Below are positions 35,701-44,557 of a DNA stretch of 64,000 bases, piece by piece. Numbering within the stretch: the first letter of the stretch is position 1; every line of letters begins with the position of its first letter. The stretch is from CALBPI01 sp039821605 (GTDB lineage: Bacteria > Pseudomonadota > Gammaproteobacteria > Steroidobacterales > Woeseiaceae), in the NCBI GenBank assembly GCA_039821605.1, contig JBCBNV010000002.1, positions 248,001 to 312,000 on the forward strand, given 5' to 3'. The notes below the pieces were generated by a model. The model was given only the letters and a program-made list of their open reading frames with translations, had not been told where the DNA came from and did not search any database. A program made the translations under genes and the position numbers.

Positions 35701-37032
35701 TCTGAAGCGACCGTGGAGACGATCCCTGGCCTCGGCGGTGCGGGCACCCCGGGTAACCAGCTCGCGGAGATTATCGACACCAGCGCGACTGACACGGGTG
35801 AGCTCAGGTATGCCCTGGGCGATGACGGCCCGCTGGCGGCCGGCCGCCTGGAAGTTTCCGTGAAGCGCCTGGATGACGACCTCGGCAACGGCGATGCCTT
35901 CATCACGCTGTTCAACGCCGATACCAATAACGCCGGCGCCATCCTGGACTTCCGAATCCGCGATGACAGCTTCGCCGTCAGAAGCCCGAGTGCGACGGAT
36001 ACCTCCACCCTGCCACTGACGCTCGATGCGTTCATGGATGTGCTGATCACCTGGGAGTACCCGGGCGGAGATACCATGCTGCTACCTGAGGTCACGATCT
36101 CGGTGGACGGCGTCGCGCTCCCGCCATTCACGCCCGATAACTCATCGTTCGGTGGCGTCACGCATGTCGCATTCCGCTTTGGTGACAACAGCGGTGTGCG
36201 CGAGGCGACGGGGATCTTCAGCGTCGACGATCTCGGTGTCTACGCGGATACAGACGGCATGATGCTCGTCTTCGCCGATGACTTTGAGTCGTATCTGGTG
36301 GGTGATTCGCTGGACACCGACAACGGAGCCTCTCCGTACAACTCGAGTACCTCTGAGGCCACGGTCGGCGCGGAGGCCGGTGCAGGCGGGCCTGGTACGC
36401 CGGGCAACAAGATCGCCGAGATTGTCGACACCGACGCCGGCGACACGGGCGAGCTGCGCTATGCGCTCGACAGTGATGGTCCATTGGCGGCGGGGCGTCT
36501 GAACGTAGCCGTGAAGCGACTGGATGACATGCTCGGCGACGGTGATGCCTTCATCACCTTGTTCAACGAGAACACCAACAACTCCGGCGCGATTCTGGAC
36601 TTCCGTATCCGCGACGACAGTTTTGCGGTGCGGAATCCGAGCGCAACGGATACGTCATCGCTGCCGCATCAGCTGGATACCTTCATGAACGTCGAGGTCA
36701 CCTGGGAGTACCCGGGTGGCGACACCACCATGGCGCCCACCGTGAACCTATCCGTCGACGGTGTCAGCCTGGCGCCGTTCGTGCCCGACAACAGTCCCTT
36801 CGGCGGGGTCACACACGTGGCCTTCCGATTCGGCGACAACAGCGGGGTCCGTGCGGCGACGGGAATCTTCAGCGTCGATGAGATCGAGATCTACTCGGAC
36901 ACCGCGGGCACCACGGCTGTATTCACGGACGATTTCGAGACCTATCTGGAAGGCGACTCACTGGACACGGACAACGCAGCGTCGCCCTACAACTCGAGTA
37001 CGTCCGAGGCAACGGTTGGAGTGGAGAACTAG
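32746..37032 (+). CDS. Large repeat lipoprotein of alginate locus
   Basis: 1428 residues. The N-terminus is a lipoprotein signal (LLTLVVGC, cysteine about residue 22). In order come an Ig-like segment (SASISGEAVVGG to about residue 110), a mixed helical domain, a VCBS-like unit at about 366-446 (GVFNLFANGDWTYVLDTT), a first beta-sandwich module at about 447-690, a second VCBS-like unit at about 695-787 (GVFSILPSGTWEYTLDT), and three close copies of a ~216-residue module starting near residues 789, 1005 and 1222. The modules look like LamG/concanavalin-type sandwiches (WEYPGG, VSVDGV, VAFRFGDNSGVR). A role in binding alginate at the surface is inferred from position before the TonB receptor. 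No catalytic motif seen. Confidence 0.85.
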   Translation: MMRLKTILVAGLLTLVVGCGSDRDSVPLVQSSNGSASISGEAVVGGTVSASVSDPDGVQSGTESYQWYSNGELISGATSSSYTLTADEGGEALTVVVRYTDSPGLRETIESPPLDVQAAFTLGARYVHGLVDGATCDIAAIDAMGVVGTALGSGTTSSGLVNFDGLIPVDGAALISCTAGTYVDEATGATLDAPDTRAVVDVQADTVFTVSPLTEIATQLAEIAGDLNAALSTFNESVGINFAVAGDITEVAPTDLATTAASNEDAGRYATSLALISQLDANDAGATAAQIIASLSADIADGTFAQATLDAFAQAIVDIAMSPVAGNLDNDALTTVEGAINNLPEPAEFDALNASIPNDQVALLNGTIIVTDVNFGEDQLVAQTDVQTAYGVFNLFANGDWTYVLDTTDPAVSGLDVGESVNDVIPVASVDGTAANLVIRVTALTQVAEIQNMINGDTGELRLNLDPHQLQGRLRFQFLKTEALADDGNQKDAYITLYGSSGSSSESLVDLRIQGTATNEDGSIRDPRFLVRNTDNPAYPGGIIEAPFTPNEWYDIEIIWDMAEENQITILIDGEALGGGPFSTAAVVDPDFTDLDQWFSEGVERVQWRFGDNGTVIPFGSYFIDNVEIFSDTAGTTLVFMDDFESYTVGDSFTGSMDYPDSVDATVSLFDRSNDSDSTPAAFFNLVGATTSDNTEFVTDTVTVIDPDPGEAMIIEQSNTMTTYGVFSILPSGTWEYTLDTMNAEVAALVQGDRLTDTIQISSVDGTLADLLIDINGVGGAPSGGSTNVAVIIDTDASDTGELRYALGGDGPLAAGRVELKIKRLDDDLGNGDAFITLFNSATNNNGAILDLRIRDDSFAVRSPNNIDTSSLPLTLDEFMDVRITWEYPGGSTSVNPVVTLSVDGVSLPPFTPDNDSVGGVTHVAVRFGDNSGVREATGKVSVDDLAIYSDTAGFVEVFSDDFESYLEGDSLDTDNAASPYNSSTSEATVETIPGLGGAGTPGNQLAEIIDTSATDTGELRYALGDDGPLAAGRLEVSVKRLDDDLGNGDAFITLFNADTNNAGAILDFRIRDDSFAVRSPSATDTSTLPLTLDAFMDVLITWEYPGGDTMLLPEVTISVDGVALPPFTPDNSSFGGVTHVAFRFGDNSGVREATGIFSVDDLGVYADTDGMMLVFADDFESYLVGDSLDTDNGASPYNSSTSEATVGAEAGAGGPGTPGNKIAEIVDTDAGDTGELRYALDSDGPLAAGRLNVAVKRLDDMLGDGDAFITLFNENTNNSGAILDFRIRDDSFAVRNPSATDTSSLPHQLDTFMNVEVTWEYPGGDTTMAPTVNLSVDGVSLAPFVPDNSPFGGVTHVAFRFGDNSGVRAATGIFSVDEIEIYSDTAGTTAVFTDDFETYLEGDSLDTDNAASPYNSSTSEATVGVEN
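35110..37029 (+). repeat. Three tandem ~650-bp coding repeats
   Basis: Within the lipoprotein gene three units begin near 35110, 35758 and 36409. Each encodes TGELRYAL, then LAAGR, GDAFITLFN, LRIRDDSFAVR, TWEYPGG, RFGDNSGVR and finally DSLDT-NAASPYNSSTSEATV or a close variant. Spacing is 216-217 codons. A more divergent fourth relative begins near 34084. Confidence 0.9.
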
Positions 37033-37033
37033 G

Positions 37034-40000
37034 ATGCGGCACAAGAATCGGTACGAGAACGTCATCCAGAGCAAAGAAACCAGTGTGAGACTCGGTATGT
37101 TCAACACCACGCAGATCAATAGCGCCCTGGCGTCGTCGGGGTTTCCAGCCGCGAGCGCGCTGCTTGTCACCAGTATGGCCTTGTTCGCTAGCCCGGCGGC
37201 ATTGGCTCAGGAAGACGATCAGCCTGAGGCGTCTGGCGGCGAGATCGAGGAAATCGTGGTCACCGGGATCCGGCAAACCGTGCAAAGCACGATCGACATC
37301 AAGCGCAATTCGGTGCAGATCGTCGATGGCTTGTCGTCCGATCAGATCGGTGACATCCCAGCGTTGTCCGTCGGCGATGCCCTCGAGACGATCACGGGTG
37401 CCACCTCGCACCAGGAGAACGGGGGCGCGACCGAGCTTTCCATCAGGGGGCTGGGGCCGTTTCTGGGCACGACAGTAGTTAACGGCCGAGAGGCGACGAA
37501 TGGCGGCGGCAACCGCGCCGTGAACTTCAGCATCTTCCCCTCGGAGATGTTCAACAAGATTGCGATTCACAAGTCGCAGTCGGCCGAGTACATCGAGGGC
37601 GCCGTGAGCGGGCAGGTGCACCTGGACACGAAGAAGCCCCTGGTCTTCGGGAAGCGATTCCTGCAACTGGATGTCAAGGCGGCGCACAGTCCGGACGAGT
37701 CCAACATTACGGGCGGTCAGGACTTTGGCTCGCGGGCGACGCTGGCTTATATCGACCAGTTTGACTTCGACAACGGCTCGCGACTGGGTGTTTCTGTGGG
37801 TGCGCAGGTTCGTGACGAATCGAACCCGGAGCAGGAGTACCAAACGACCTCAGGTGCCGGTCGACTCGAGGCCTGCGAGCTGACGTCGTTCAGCCCCAGC
37901 GCCCTGCCCGCCGATACGACCGGGCGTTGCGATGACGGCATCTCGGACGTCAGCAACGACGCTGTTCAGGACCTGATCGATTCCAACCCGGATTATGACT
38001 CGGTTGAAGATATTCCCTTCGCATACATTCCGCGTGATCACCGCTACCGGCAGAACACGACGAGCGATGAACGTGAGGCCCTGTTCGGTGTGGTGCAGTT
38101 CCAGCCAAACGACCGTCTGGATATCACCTTCGATTTCCAGTATTCGGAGCGCGATCAGCGTGAGCTTCGCAAGGACCTGCAATGGGGCAGCACGCAGGAA
38201 GACCTGACGGCGCTGACCTCCAACCCGAACACGGGCGTCGTATTCTCTTCGATTTCCGAAACGACGATTCAGGCCTATTCGACAGATTTCCAGAGGCTCG
38301 AAGAGTACTGGGGCTATGGCATCAATCTGGACTTCAGCCTGACGGATTCGCTGACGTTGAATCTCGACTACGCGGTATCAGAGACCACGAGAACCGAGAC
38401 TGATGTGGAACTTCGGCTGGGGGCCACCGACAACAACCTGGTCGGAGGCAACCGCGATGACTTTACGGTGCAACTCGACACCAATGGCGGGACGGGCGGT
38501 CCTGCGATCGCGACCATTCTCGACGATGGGGGTAACGGCTTCGAAGTAACCGACCCCAGCTACTTCAACGCGCGGGACCGGGCACGAATTCGTGCACGTC
38601 AGATCATTCGCGACAACACGCTCGACGCATTGCGCGCAGACCTGACCTGGACCCCCGAGTCGGACCTGATTCGTGCCGTAAAGGCCGGCGCGCGATTCTC
38701 CAGCATGGAATATCTCGAGCTGGGTGGCCTGCGCAATGCGCCCGGGCAGAGCCTGTTCGAAGACGAAGACCTCACGACCCCCAACGGCGGCGCCGACAAC
38801 GCGGTGACGGATGCGATTCTGGCCAATGTACTGGCCTGCGCCGACCAGAGCTTTCCCGAGTCCTCATTCCTTTCGAATGTCCGCGACGGCAACCTGATCA
38901 CGAACGCCAGCAGTGGCACTTCGGTGAACGCGTTCGCGACCTTCAATTTTGAGTGCGCGGCAAACGCCTGGCTGGCCAACTACGGCGGTCTCTCCGCCAT
39001 CCAGTTCCAGAACGGCATCAACTCGGGATCAGAAGATGTCACCGAGGACACGCTGGCCTTCTACGTGCAGGCCGACTTTGACAGCAATTGGGGCGACATC
39101 CCGGTGCGCGGTAACTTCGGCGTCCGTGTCGTTGACACTGAAATCACGTCCGTGGGCTACCGTGGTCCGATCACCGTTGAGGAAATCGATGGTGTGGGTT
39201 TCGTTGTGACCGAAGGTGATCCGGGAGCGCTTGGGTTTGAGACCGACACGCAAAAGAACAGCTACCAGGAGATCCTGCCGAGTATGACCGTGGTGGCCGA
39301 TCTGTCGGATGAGCTCATTCTGCGAGCCGGTGTATTCCGAGGCATGTCTCGACCCGACCCGAATGCCTACGGCAATGGCCGCGCAGTCCAGGACAACGAT
39401 GTCGGCAACGCCTATTCGTCGCTTTCCGAAGCGGTCAACGGCATCAGCGCCACGGGTAACCCCCAGTTGAGGCCTATCCTGTCGAACAACGTTGACCTGG
39501 GCCTCGAGTGGTACCCCAACGAAAGCACGGTGATCGCCGGCCTGGCCTACTGGAAAGAATTTAACGGTGCCTTCGAGACCGTTGCCCAGCTCGAGACGTT
39601 CAACCTCGACGGCAACCAGGTGCAGGGCTTCGTTGAGACGACCCAGATCAGCAGCGACAAGAGCACGATCTCGGGCTTTGAGGTCACCGTCATTCACTCG
39701 TTCGATTATCTGCCCGGCTTTTGGAGTGGCTTTGGCGGCAAGTTCAGCTACAACTACGCCAACTCTGACTTCGACTTTGAAGATCAGAACGGCGGCGATG
39801 GCATTGGGATCTCAATTGATGAGACGACGGGAGCAGTGACCGAGACGCCATTGGTGGGCATCATTCCGCCCGCCAATCTCTTTGGGCTGTCGGAGCACGT
39901 CACCTCGACGCAACTCTACTGGAGCAACAACCGCTGGTATGTCCAGGCGATCTACAACACGCGCTCGGACTACTTCCAGCAGTTCACGCGCGACGTCGCT

Positions 40001-40201
40001 GGCCGCGTTCGCTACACCCAGGCCAACAAGCGGCTTGATCTGCGTCTGCGCTACAAGTGGACAGACAACCTCCGGTTCAGCTTAGAAGCCAAGAACATTC
40101 TTGATGAGGAACGGATAGACTCGCGCGCCGTTGATGGCAATACCTTGCAGGCGCTGAGCTACGGTCCTCGCCTGTTCCTTGGCGTCACCGCCAAGTTCTA
40201 G
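37034..40201 (+). CDS. TonB-dependent outer-membrane receptor
   Basis: 1055 residues from the ATG one base after the preceding stop, with GGAG about nine bases upstream; MFNTTQ at 37100 is an alternative start. A signal region ends at PAALAQ (~residue 59), followed by a TonB-box-like EEIVVTG at residues 72-78. The plug domain contains QIGDIPALSVGDALE and SIRGLGPFLGTTVVNGREA; the rest is a large beta-barrel with alternating aromatic strands, ending YGPRLFLGVTAKF. It is of the long Xanthomonas/Caulobacter type used for carbohydrates. Setting beside two alginate lyases suggests uptake of alginate oligosaccharides energised by TonB-ExbBD encoded elsewhere. Confidence 0.92.
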   Translation: MRHKNRYENVIQSKETSVRLGMFNTTQINSALASSGFPAASALLVTSMALFASPAALAQEDDQPEASGGEIEEIVVTGIRQTVQSTIDIKRNSVQIVDGLSSDQIGDIPALSVGDALETITGATSHQENGGATELSIRGLGPFLGTTVVNGREATNGGGNRAVNFSIFPSEMFNKIAIHKSQSAEYIEGAVSGQVHLDTKKPLVFGKRFLQLDVKAAHSPDESNITGGQDFGSRATLAYIDQFDFDNGSRLGVSVGAQVRDESNPEQEYQTTSGAGRLEACELTSFSPSALPADTTGRCDDGISDVSNDAVQDLIDSNPDYDSVEDIPFAYIPRDHRYRQNTTSDEREALFGVVQFQPNDRLDITFDFQYSERDQRELRKDLQWGSTQEDLTALTSNPNTGVVFSSISETTIQAYSTDFQRLEEYWGYGINLDFSLTDSLTLNLDYAVSETTRTETDVELRLGATDNNLVGGNRDDFTVQLDTNGGTGGPAIATILDDGGNGFEVTDPSYFNARDRARIRARQIIRDNTLDALRADLTWTPESDLIRAVKAGARFSSMEYLELGGLRNAPGQSLFEDEDLTTPNGGADNAVTDAILANVLACADQSFPESSFLSNVRDGNLITNASSGTSVNAFATFNFECAANAWLANYGGLSAIQFQNGINSGSEDVTEDTLAFYVQADFDSNWGDIPVRGNFGVRVVDTEITSVGYRGPITVEEIDGVGFVVTEGDPGALGFETDTQKNSYQEILPSMTVVADLSDELILRAGVFRGMSRPDPNAYGNGRAVQDNDVGNAYSSLSEAVNGISATGNPQLRPILSNNVDLGLEWYPNESTVIAGLAYWKEFNGAFETVAQLETFNLDGNQVQGFVETTQISSDKSTISGFEVTVIHSFDYLPGFWSGFGGKFSYNYANSDFDFEDQNGGDGIGISIDETTGAVTETPLVGIIPPANLFGLSEHVTSTQLYWSNNRWYVQAIYNTRSDYFQQFTRDVAGRVRYTQANKRLDLRLRYKWTDNLRFSLEAKNILDEERIDSRAVDGNTLQALSYGPRLFLGVTAKF

Positions 40202-40230
40202 GTCTGCGGGACTCGAGGGGGAGGCGTGTC

Positions 40231-41289
40231 TTGAGACGCTCTGCGATCGCGTACCTGGCGTTGGCGCTGCTGCTCTCAGCGGCATCGCGCGCTGAGTATC
40301 CGGCCGAACGTTTCGACCTCCGATTCTGGAAGCTCACGCTACCCCTGGACGCCAATCAGGACGGCAAGGCCGACGAGGTCGGCGTGCGTGCCTTGCAGGA
40401 GTACATGCACCCGGACTTTTTCTATCTCGATCAGAACGGGTTCCTCGTCTTTGTCGCGCCCAACAAGGCCCAGACCACAGCAGGCTCCAGCAACACGCGC
40501 AGTGAGTTGCGCCAGATGCTGCGCGGCAAGAACAAGAAGATCGGCACCCATGACCCAAAGAACAACTTCTCGCTGAAGGCGCACCGCGGTTCGAGAAACT
40601 TCGCCGACGTGGGTGGGCAGTTAGAGGCGACCCTGAAAGTTCTGCACGTCGCAAAGAATGCGAAGAACAAGAACAAAAAGCCGGCGTTCTCTGTGGTTGT
40701 CGGGCAGATCCACGCTGACAAGGACCAGGACGTCATCAACAGCGGGAAGGGTTTTGGGTGGGGCAACGAGCCCATCAAGATCTACTACAAAAAGTGGCCC
40801 GGTCATGACACGGGTTCGGTGTTCTGGACCTACGAAAGAAACCTGGCGAAAGACGATCCGGATCGAACCGATATCGCCTACCCAGTCTGGGGGAACACCT
40901 GGGAAAACCCCGAAGATCCGGGTGAGGCGGGCATCGCGTTGGGGCAATGGTTCAACTACAACATCAACGTGCATCGAAACACGATGTACCTGACGTTCAG
41001 GACAACGGACCCGACCAAGACGGTCACCTACGAGATTGATCTCTCAAACAACGTCGACGCCTACGGCCGTGTCGATGACAAGGACAACCCCAAAGGCTAT
41101 TCGGGGGATGCCTTGTACTTCAAAGCGGGCGCCTACAACCAATGCAGCACCCGGGACGATGCCGGCATGTGGTACGCCGCGTGTGCGGGAACAGGCGACT
41201 GGGAAGCGGACAAGGCGAATGGCGACTACACCGCGGTGGCGTTCCGCCGCATTCAGGTCACCGGTTCCGTCAATCCCAAGCGGCGCTGA
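40231..41289 (+). CDS. Secreted alginate lyase, polysaccharide lyase family 7
   Basis: 352 residues from a TTG with a strong GGGGGAGG upstream. A signal peptide ends near residue 21 (SAASRA). All three PL7 signatures are present: RSELR at residues 90-94, QIH at 159-161, and YFKAGAYNQ at 296-304, which supply the catalytic histidine, tyrosine and arginine. It beta-eliminates mannuronate/guluronate linkages to give unsaturated oligomers. QIH rather than QVH often goes with a preference for guluronate, but this is only a trend. Released or periplasmic; 29 bases after the receptor gene, so in its operon. Confidence 0.93.
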   Translation: MRRSAIAYLALALLLSAASRAEYPAERFDLRFWKLTLPLDANQDGKADEVGVRALQEYMHPDFFYLDQNGFLVFVAPNKAQTTAGSSNTRSELRQMLRGKNKKIGTHDPKNNFSLKAHRGSRNFADVGGQLEATLKVLHVAKNAKNKNKKPAFSVVVGQIHADKDQDVINSGKGFGWGNEPIKIYYKKWPGHDTGSVFWTYERNLAKDDPDRTDIAYPVWGNTWENPEDPGEAGIALGQWFNYNINVHRNTMYLTFRTTDPTKTVTYEIDLSNNVDAYGRVDDKDNPKGYSGDALYFKAGAYNQCSTRDDAGMWYAACAGTGDWEADKANGDYTAVAFRRIQVTGSVNPKRR

Positions 41290-41306
41290 GCGCGAGTCTT
41301 CGCAAC

Positions 41307-42764
41307 ATGAATCGCGCCGCCCCCCTGGTGTTCCCTGTGTTGTTCGTCGCCGGATGTGGTGGCGGCGGCTCGGATACGCCGGTCAACACGGTGACGCCGC
41401 CGCCAACGCCGCCGCCCGTCGCAACCTCGTGCGAGGGCAACCAGCTCATCAACGTCATCGCAGCTTCGGATGATGGTCAGAGCCTGTCGGGCAATGGTCC
41501 CGGACTGGCTATCGACGACAACTTCGACATCACCTCGCGCTGGGAAGCGCCAGGCAATGCCCGAACGATCACGCTGGATCTTGGCGCGCGTCATCTGGTG
41601 CGCGAAATCGGCGTCGCGTGGTATCAGGGTGCGCAGCGTACGGCGTCTTTCGCAGTGTCGTCGTCCGAGGATGGCGTGGACTTCGAGCCACTCCTGTCGG
41701 CTCAATCGTCTTCTGGCACGACCAGCAGCTTCGAGCGATATGACACGCCCGATACGCCGGCGCGGTATCTGCAGATCGAGAATTTCGGGAACTCGCAGAA
41801 CTCGGACAATGCCATCCTGGAAGCCACGGCGTTCGGCTGCACGCTCGATACAGCCGCGCCCGCGTTCGAGGCGGCCAACGCCGCCCCGGCAGATTTCGCG
41901 CTGGACTCGACGCAGCCACCGGGGTCGAATTTCGAGTTGATCAGCTGGAAGCTCAATACGCCCGCCGACCTCGATGGCAACGGGATTTCAGACACGGCGA
42001 GCGAAACCGATCTGAACACTGGCTTCGAAGACGGGTTCTTCTTCACGGGACCAGACGGCGGCATGGTGTTCCGGTCCACGATCGATGGCGCCAAGACGTC
42101 TGCGAACACCAACTACACGCGGTCGGAGCTGCGCGAGATGCTGCGTGAGGGCAACACAGGAATCAGCACCCGGGGCGTGAATCGGAATAACTGGTTGCTG
42201 GGGTATCAGCCCGACCCTGGCGTGGCGGTGGGCGGGCGCAACGGCGTCTTACGCGCCACACTGGCCGTTGATCATGTCACCGAAACCGGCAGCGGGAACC
42301 AGGTGGGGCGTGTCATCATCGGTCAGATCCATGCGGAGAACGACGAGCCGCTGCGACTTTACTACCGGAAATTCCCGGAGAACGATCGCGGTTTCGTCTA
42401 CTTGGCGCACGAGATTCGCGACGCCGACGATCTCTACTTCCCGGTGTTCGGCCCCGCCAACAGCGATCCGGACAGTGCCCCCAATGATGACTCGGAGGTC
42501 GTGAATGGCATCGGACTCGGCGACCTGTTTTCTTATGAGGTCGTTCAGCGTGGCGCTCGAATCGATGTCATCTTGAGGCGCGGCGACCTGAATGGCCCGA
42601 TCATCGGCCACAACTTTGTGGACATGGTCGAGCAGGGCAGCGGCTACGATGTGCCGCAGGAATGGATGTACTTCAAAGCCGGCGCTTACTCGCAGAACAA
42701 CACCGGTGATGGGGACGACTTCGACCAGGTGACGTTCTACGCGCTGGAGAAGTCGCACGACTAG
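41307..42764 (+). CDS. Alginate lyase lipoprotein with CBM32-like and PL7 domains
   Basis: 485 residues. The ATG gives a lipoprotein signal with the lipid cysteine at residue 17 (LFVAGC), then a proline/threonine linker. Residues ~42-178 form a discoidin/CBM32-like domain (GLAIDDNFDITSRWEA, TITLDLGARHLVREIGVAW, YLQIENFGN). Residues ~205-485 are a PL7 catalytic domain with RSELR at 272-276, QIH at 340-342 and a YFKAGAYSQ near the end. Surface anchoring with a binding module suggests attack on polymer, while the preceding enzyme lacks both. Lies 18 bases after that gene; last of the locus. Confidence 0.93.
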   Translation: MNRAAPLVFPVLFVAGCGGGGSDTPVNTVTPPPTPPPVATSCEGNQLINVIAASDDGQSLSGNGPGLAIDDNFDITSRWEAPGNARTITLDLGARHLVREIGVAWYQGAQRTASFAVSSSEDGVDFEPLLSAQSSSGTTSSFERYDTPDTPARYLQIENFGNSQNSDNAILEATAFGCTLDTAAPAFEAANAAPADFALDSTQPPGSNFELISWKLNTPADLDGNGISDTASETDLNTGFEDGFFFTGPDGGMVFRSTIDGAKTSANTNYTRSELREMLREGNTGISTRGVNRNNWLLGYQPDPGVAVGGRNGVLRATLAVDHVTETGSGNQVGRVIIGQIHAENDEPLRLYYRKFPENDRGFVYLAHEIRDADDLYFPVFGPANSDPDSAPNDDSEVVNGIGLGDLFSYEVVQRGARIDVILRRGDLNGPIIGHNFVDMVEQGSGYDVPQEWMYFKAGAYSQNNTGDGDDFDQVTFYALEKSHD

Positions 42765-42986
42765 TCTGCGCGTAGTGCTCTGCTGCTAGCGAGACAGGAC
42801 CCCGTTAAGCGCGCCGACAGAGGGCTAGCTCGGGGCTGCTTGTCTGGTGCAGACACGTCCTGTGCATCATTTGTTCTGCGCTACGTGGATGGCCTGCCGC
42901 CAGAAACGCTGGACGCTAAGGCGCTGCTGCGCGCCCGAGTACTTTCTGTACTGACGCTCGTGCAGACGCCGTAACGAAGACGTCCT

Positions 42987-44252
42987 CTAGAGCAAGATCT
43001 CCAGGCCAAGCGGCACCACGATTACGGCAGCCAATCCGGCAAGGACTCTGCGTTGCCAGGCCGACGCGTTTTGTGCGGCTTCGGCTGACGACCACCACTT
43101 CAGACCGAGCAAGGGCCGCAATAACGCGATTCGCCGCGCGACCTCATAGATCAACAGACAGCCACCGATGGTGCCGAATACTACGATGCCTGGCTCAAGC
43201 ACCGGTCCCAGCGACAGGGGCGCCAGGTAGAACGCGAGCAACAGGATTAGCGTCTGGTGCACGATGTAGAACGGATAGACGCCGGGCGAGAGATAGCTCA
43301 GCAAGCGTGACGGCCGGTTCAGATGCTGCAGGGCAAAGCCGAACAGCGCACAGAGACACCACCAGCGCATGGCGTGATTGAGCGCAACGAGGCCGCTGAG
43401 CTGCATCCCAGCCGGGTCGCTGGTCGCCGGCAGCCAGACGAGATGGTAGGCCGCCAGCGTGAGTCCGTAGGCCGCTAGTCCGAGCGCCGCAGCTGCCCAC
43501 CGAACGCGCCTCAACGCCTCCCAGAGCGGCTCCTGCTTGGTGACAAGGTAGCCGAGCAAAAAGAAACTCAGGCCGAGCGCCTTGCGGCGGCCCTCGGAGC
43601 CGAACTCGGGAAATACGGCCAGCTCGATGCCGACGAGAATCAGGGGCGCGGCGAACAGGACCGAGGCGGTGCCGAACGGCGTCAGCAGCCGCAGGAGCCA
43701 CGGGCTCTCTCGAAGCCAGTTCAGCAGTGGCAGGGCAATGAGCAAGAGCAACGTAAAGGTCCAAAGCTCACGCAGGTACCAAAGGTGGTTGACGTCGACG
43801 TGCGGCCAGATCCCCGACTGATACTCCGCGAACACGGGCGACTGGAAGTCGAAAAACGCTCGGTAGAACTCGAGGTATGTGCCCGCGAAGTCGCCTTTTC
43901 CGCTCATTTCCACAAAAAGCTGCGGAGGCACGATCACCCAGACGCCGAACGCCAGTGGCAGCAGCAGCCGGACCGTTCTGGAACCGAGGAAGTCCCACCA
44001 CCGAAGTTTGTCCAGCAGGTACGACGTCGCGATGCCCGAGATCATCCAGAGCAGGGCCATGCGCCAGGGGTTCGCAAACAGCATGATGTTCTCGAGGAAC
44101 GTCGACGTGTACGCGCTCTTGTAGTGGAACCCCCAGCGCGCCACGTAGAGCATGCCGATGTGGTAGCCAATCAGGATGCCGAATGCGATGACACGCAGCC
44201 AGTCGAGGTCGTGGCGGCGCTGGGTCGGAAGTGAGTCCGGGCGTGCATTCAT
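42987..44252 (-). CDS. Acyltransferase family 3 membrane protein
   Basis: 421 residues from the ATG before NARPDSLPTQRRHDLDWLRV; the longer frame is not hydrophobic or conserved. It has ten or more membrane segments and the acyltransferase-3 opening R-x-x-DLDWLRVIAFGILIGYHI, in which the arginine and histidine are catalytic in the family. Relatives (OpgC and glucan-modifying enzymes) transfer acetyl or succinyl groups to extracytoplasmic glycans; a PFYIVHQTLILL segment near the C-terminus is also typical. It is convergent with the alginate locus and separated by 222 bp without a gene. Acceptor unknown. Confidence 0.85.
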   Translation of the reverse strand: MNARPDSLPTQRRHDLDWLRVIAFGILIGYHIGMLYVARWGFHYKSAYTSTFLENIMLFANPWRMALLWMISGIATSYLLDKLRWWDFLGSRTVRLLLPLAFGVWVIVPPQLFVEMSGKGDFAGTYLEFYRAFFDFQSPVFAEYQSGIWPHVDVNHLWYLRELWTFTLLLLIALPLLNWLRESPWLLRLLTPFGTASVLFAAPLILVGIELAVFPEFGSEGRRKALGLSFFLLGYLVTKQEPLWEALRRVRWAAAALGLAAYGLTLAAYHLVWLPATSDPAGMQLSGLVALNHAMRWWCLCALFGFALQHLNRPSRLLSYLSPGVYPFYIVHQTLILLLAFYLAPLSLGPVLEPGIVVFGTIGGCLLIYEVARRIALLRPLLGLKWWSSAEAAQNASAWQRRVLAGLAAVIVVPLGLEILL

Positions 44253-44297
44253 GGGCTGGATTCTACTGAGATGCCCGTTGGTGTGGCCGCAGAGTGA

Positions 44298-44513
44298 CGA
44301 GTCGCGGGCGTTCCGGGACGGACGGTTGCGCTTTGGGACGAGTGGGGCGGAGCGTATCGACCCATACCCGCTGACATTCAGTCGCATGTTGCGCATGCCA
44401 TGGTCGACGGTGCCATGCGCGCCTGGATGGCGCGGCCAACGCCCGCGCGCCGCCGAAAGATTTCACGCGAGCTCGACGCGATGATGCAGCGGGCATTTGT
44501 CGCAAGCGACTAG
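44298..44513 (+). pseudogene. Gene remnant, possibly TetR-type C-terminus
   Basis: In a 305-bp gap, a 71-codon stretch without an early start reads LWDEWGGAYRPIP, then SHVAHAMVDGAMRAWMARP and ARRRKISRELDAMMQRAF before a TAG. The composition and helix pattern look like the ligand-domain end of a TetR/AcrR regulator. A stop codon immediately precedes the stretch, no helix-turn-helix is present, and no start codon exists until mid-way. The rest of the gap holds nothing I can name. Low confidence in the family. Confidence 0.35.
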
Positions 44514-44557
44514 GCTGGCAGGCAGTTCCGATCAGCGATCAAACGCCGGCGGCGGAT

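Noticed and set aside
42765..42986. Possible mobile-element or attC-like site after the alginate locus
   Set aside because: Only short dyads (for example AGTAC/GTACT) are present, with no R/L core sites, integrase or target duplication.
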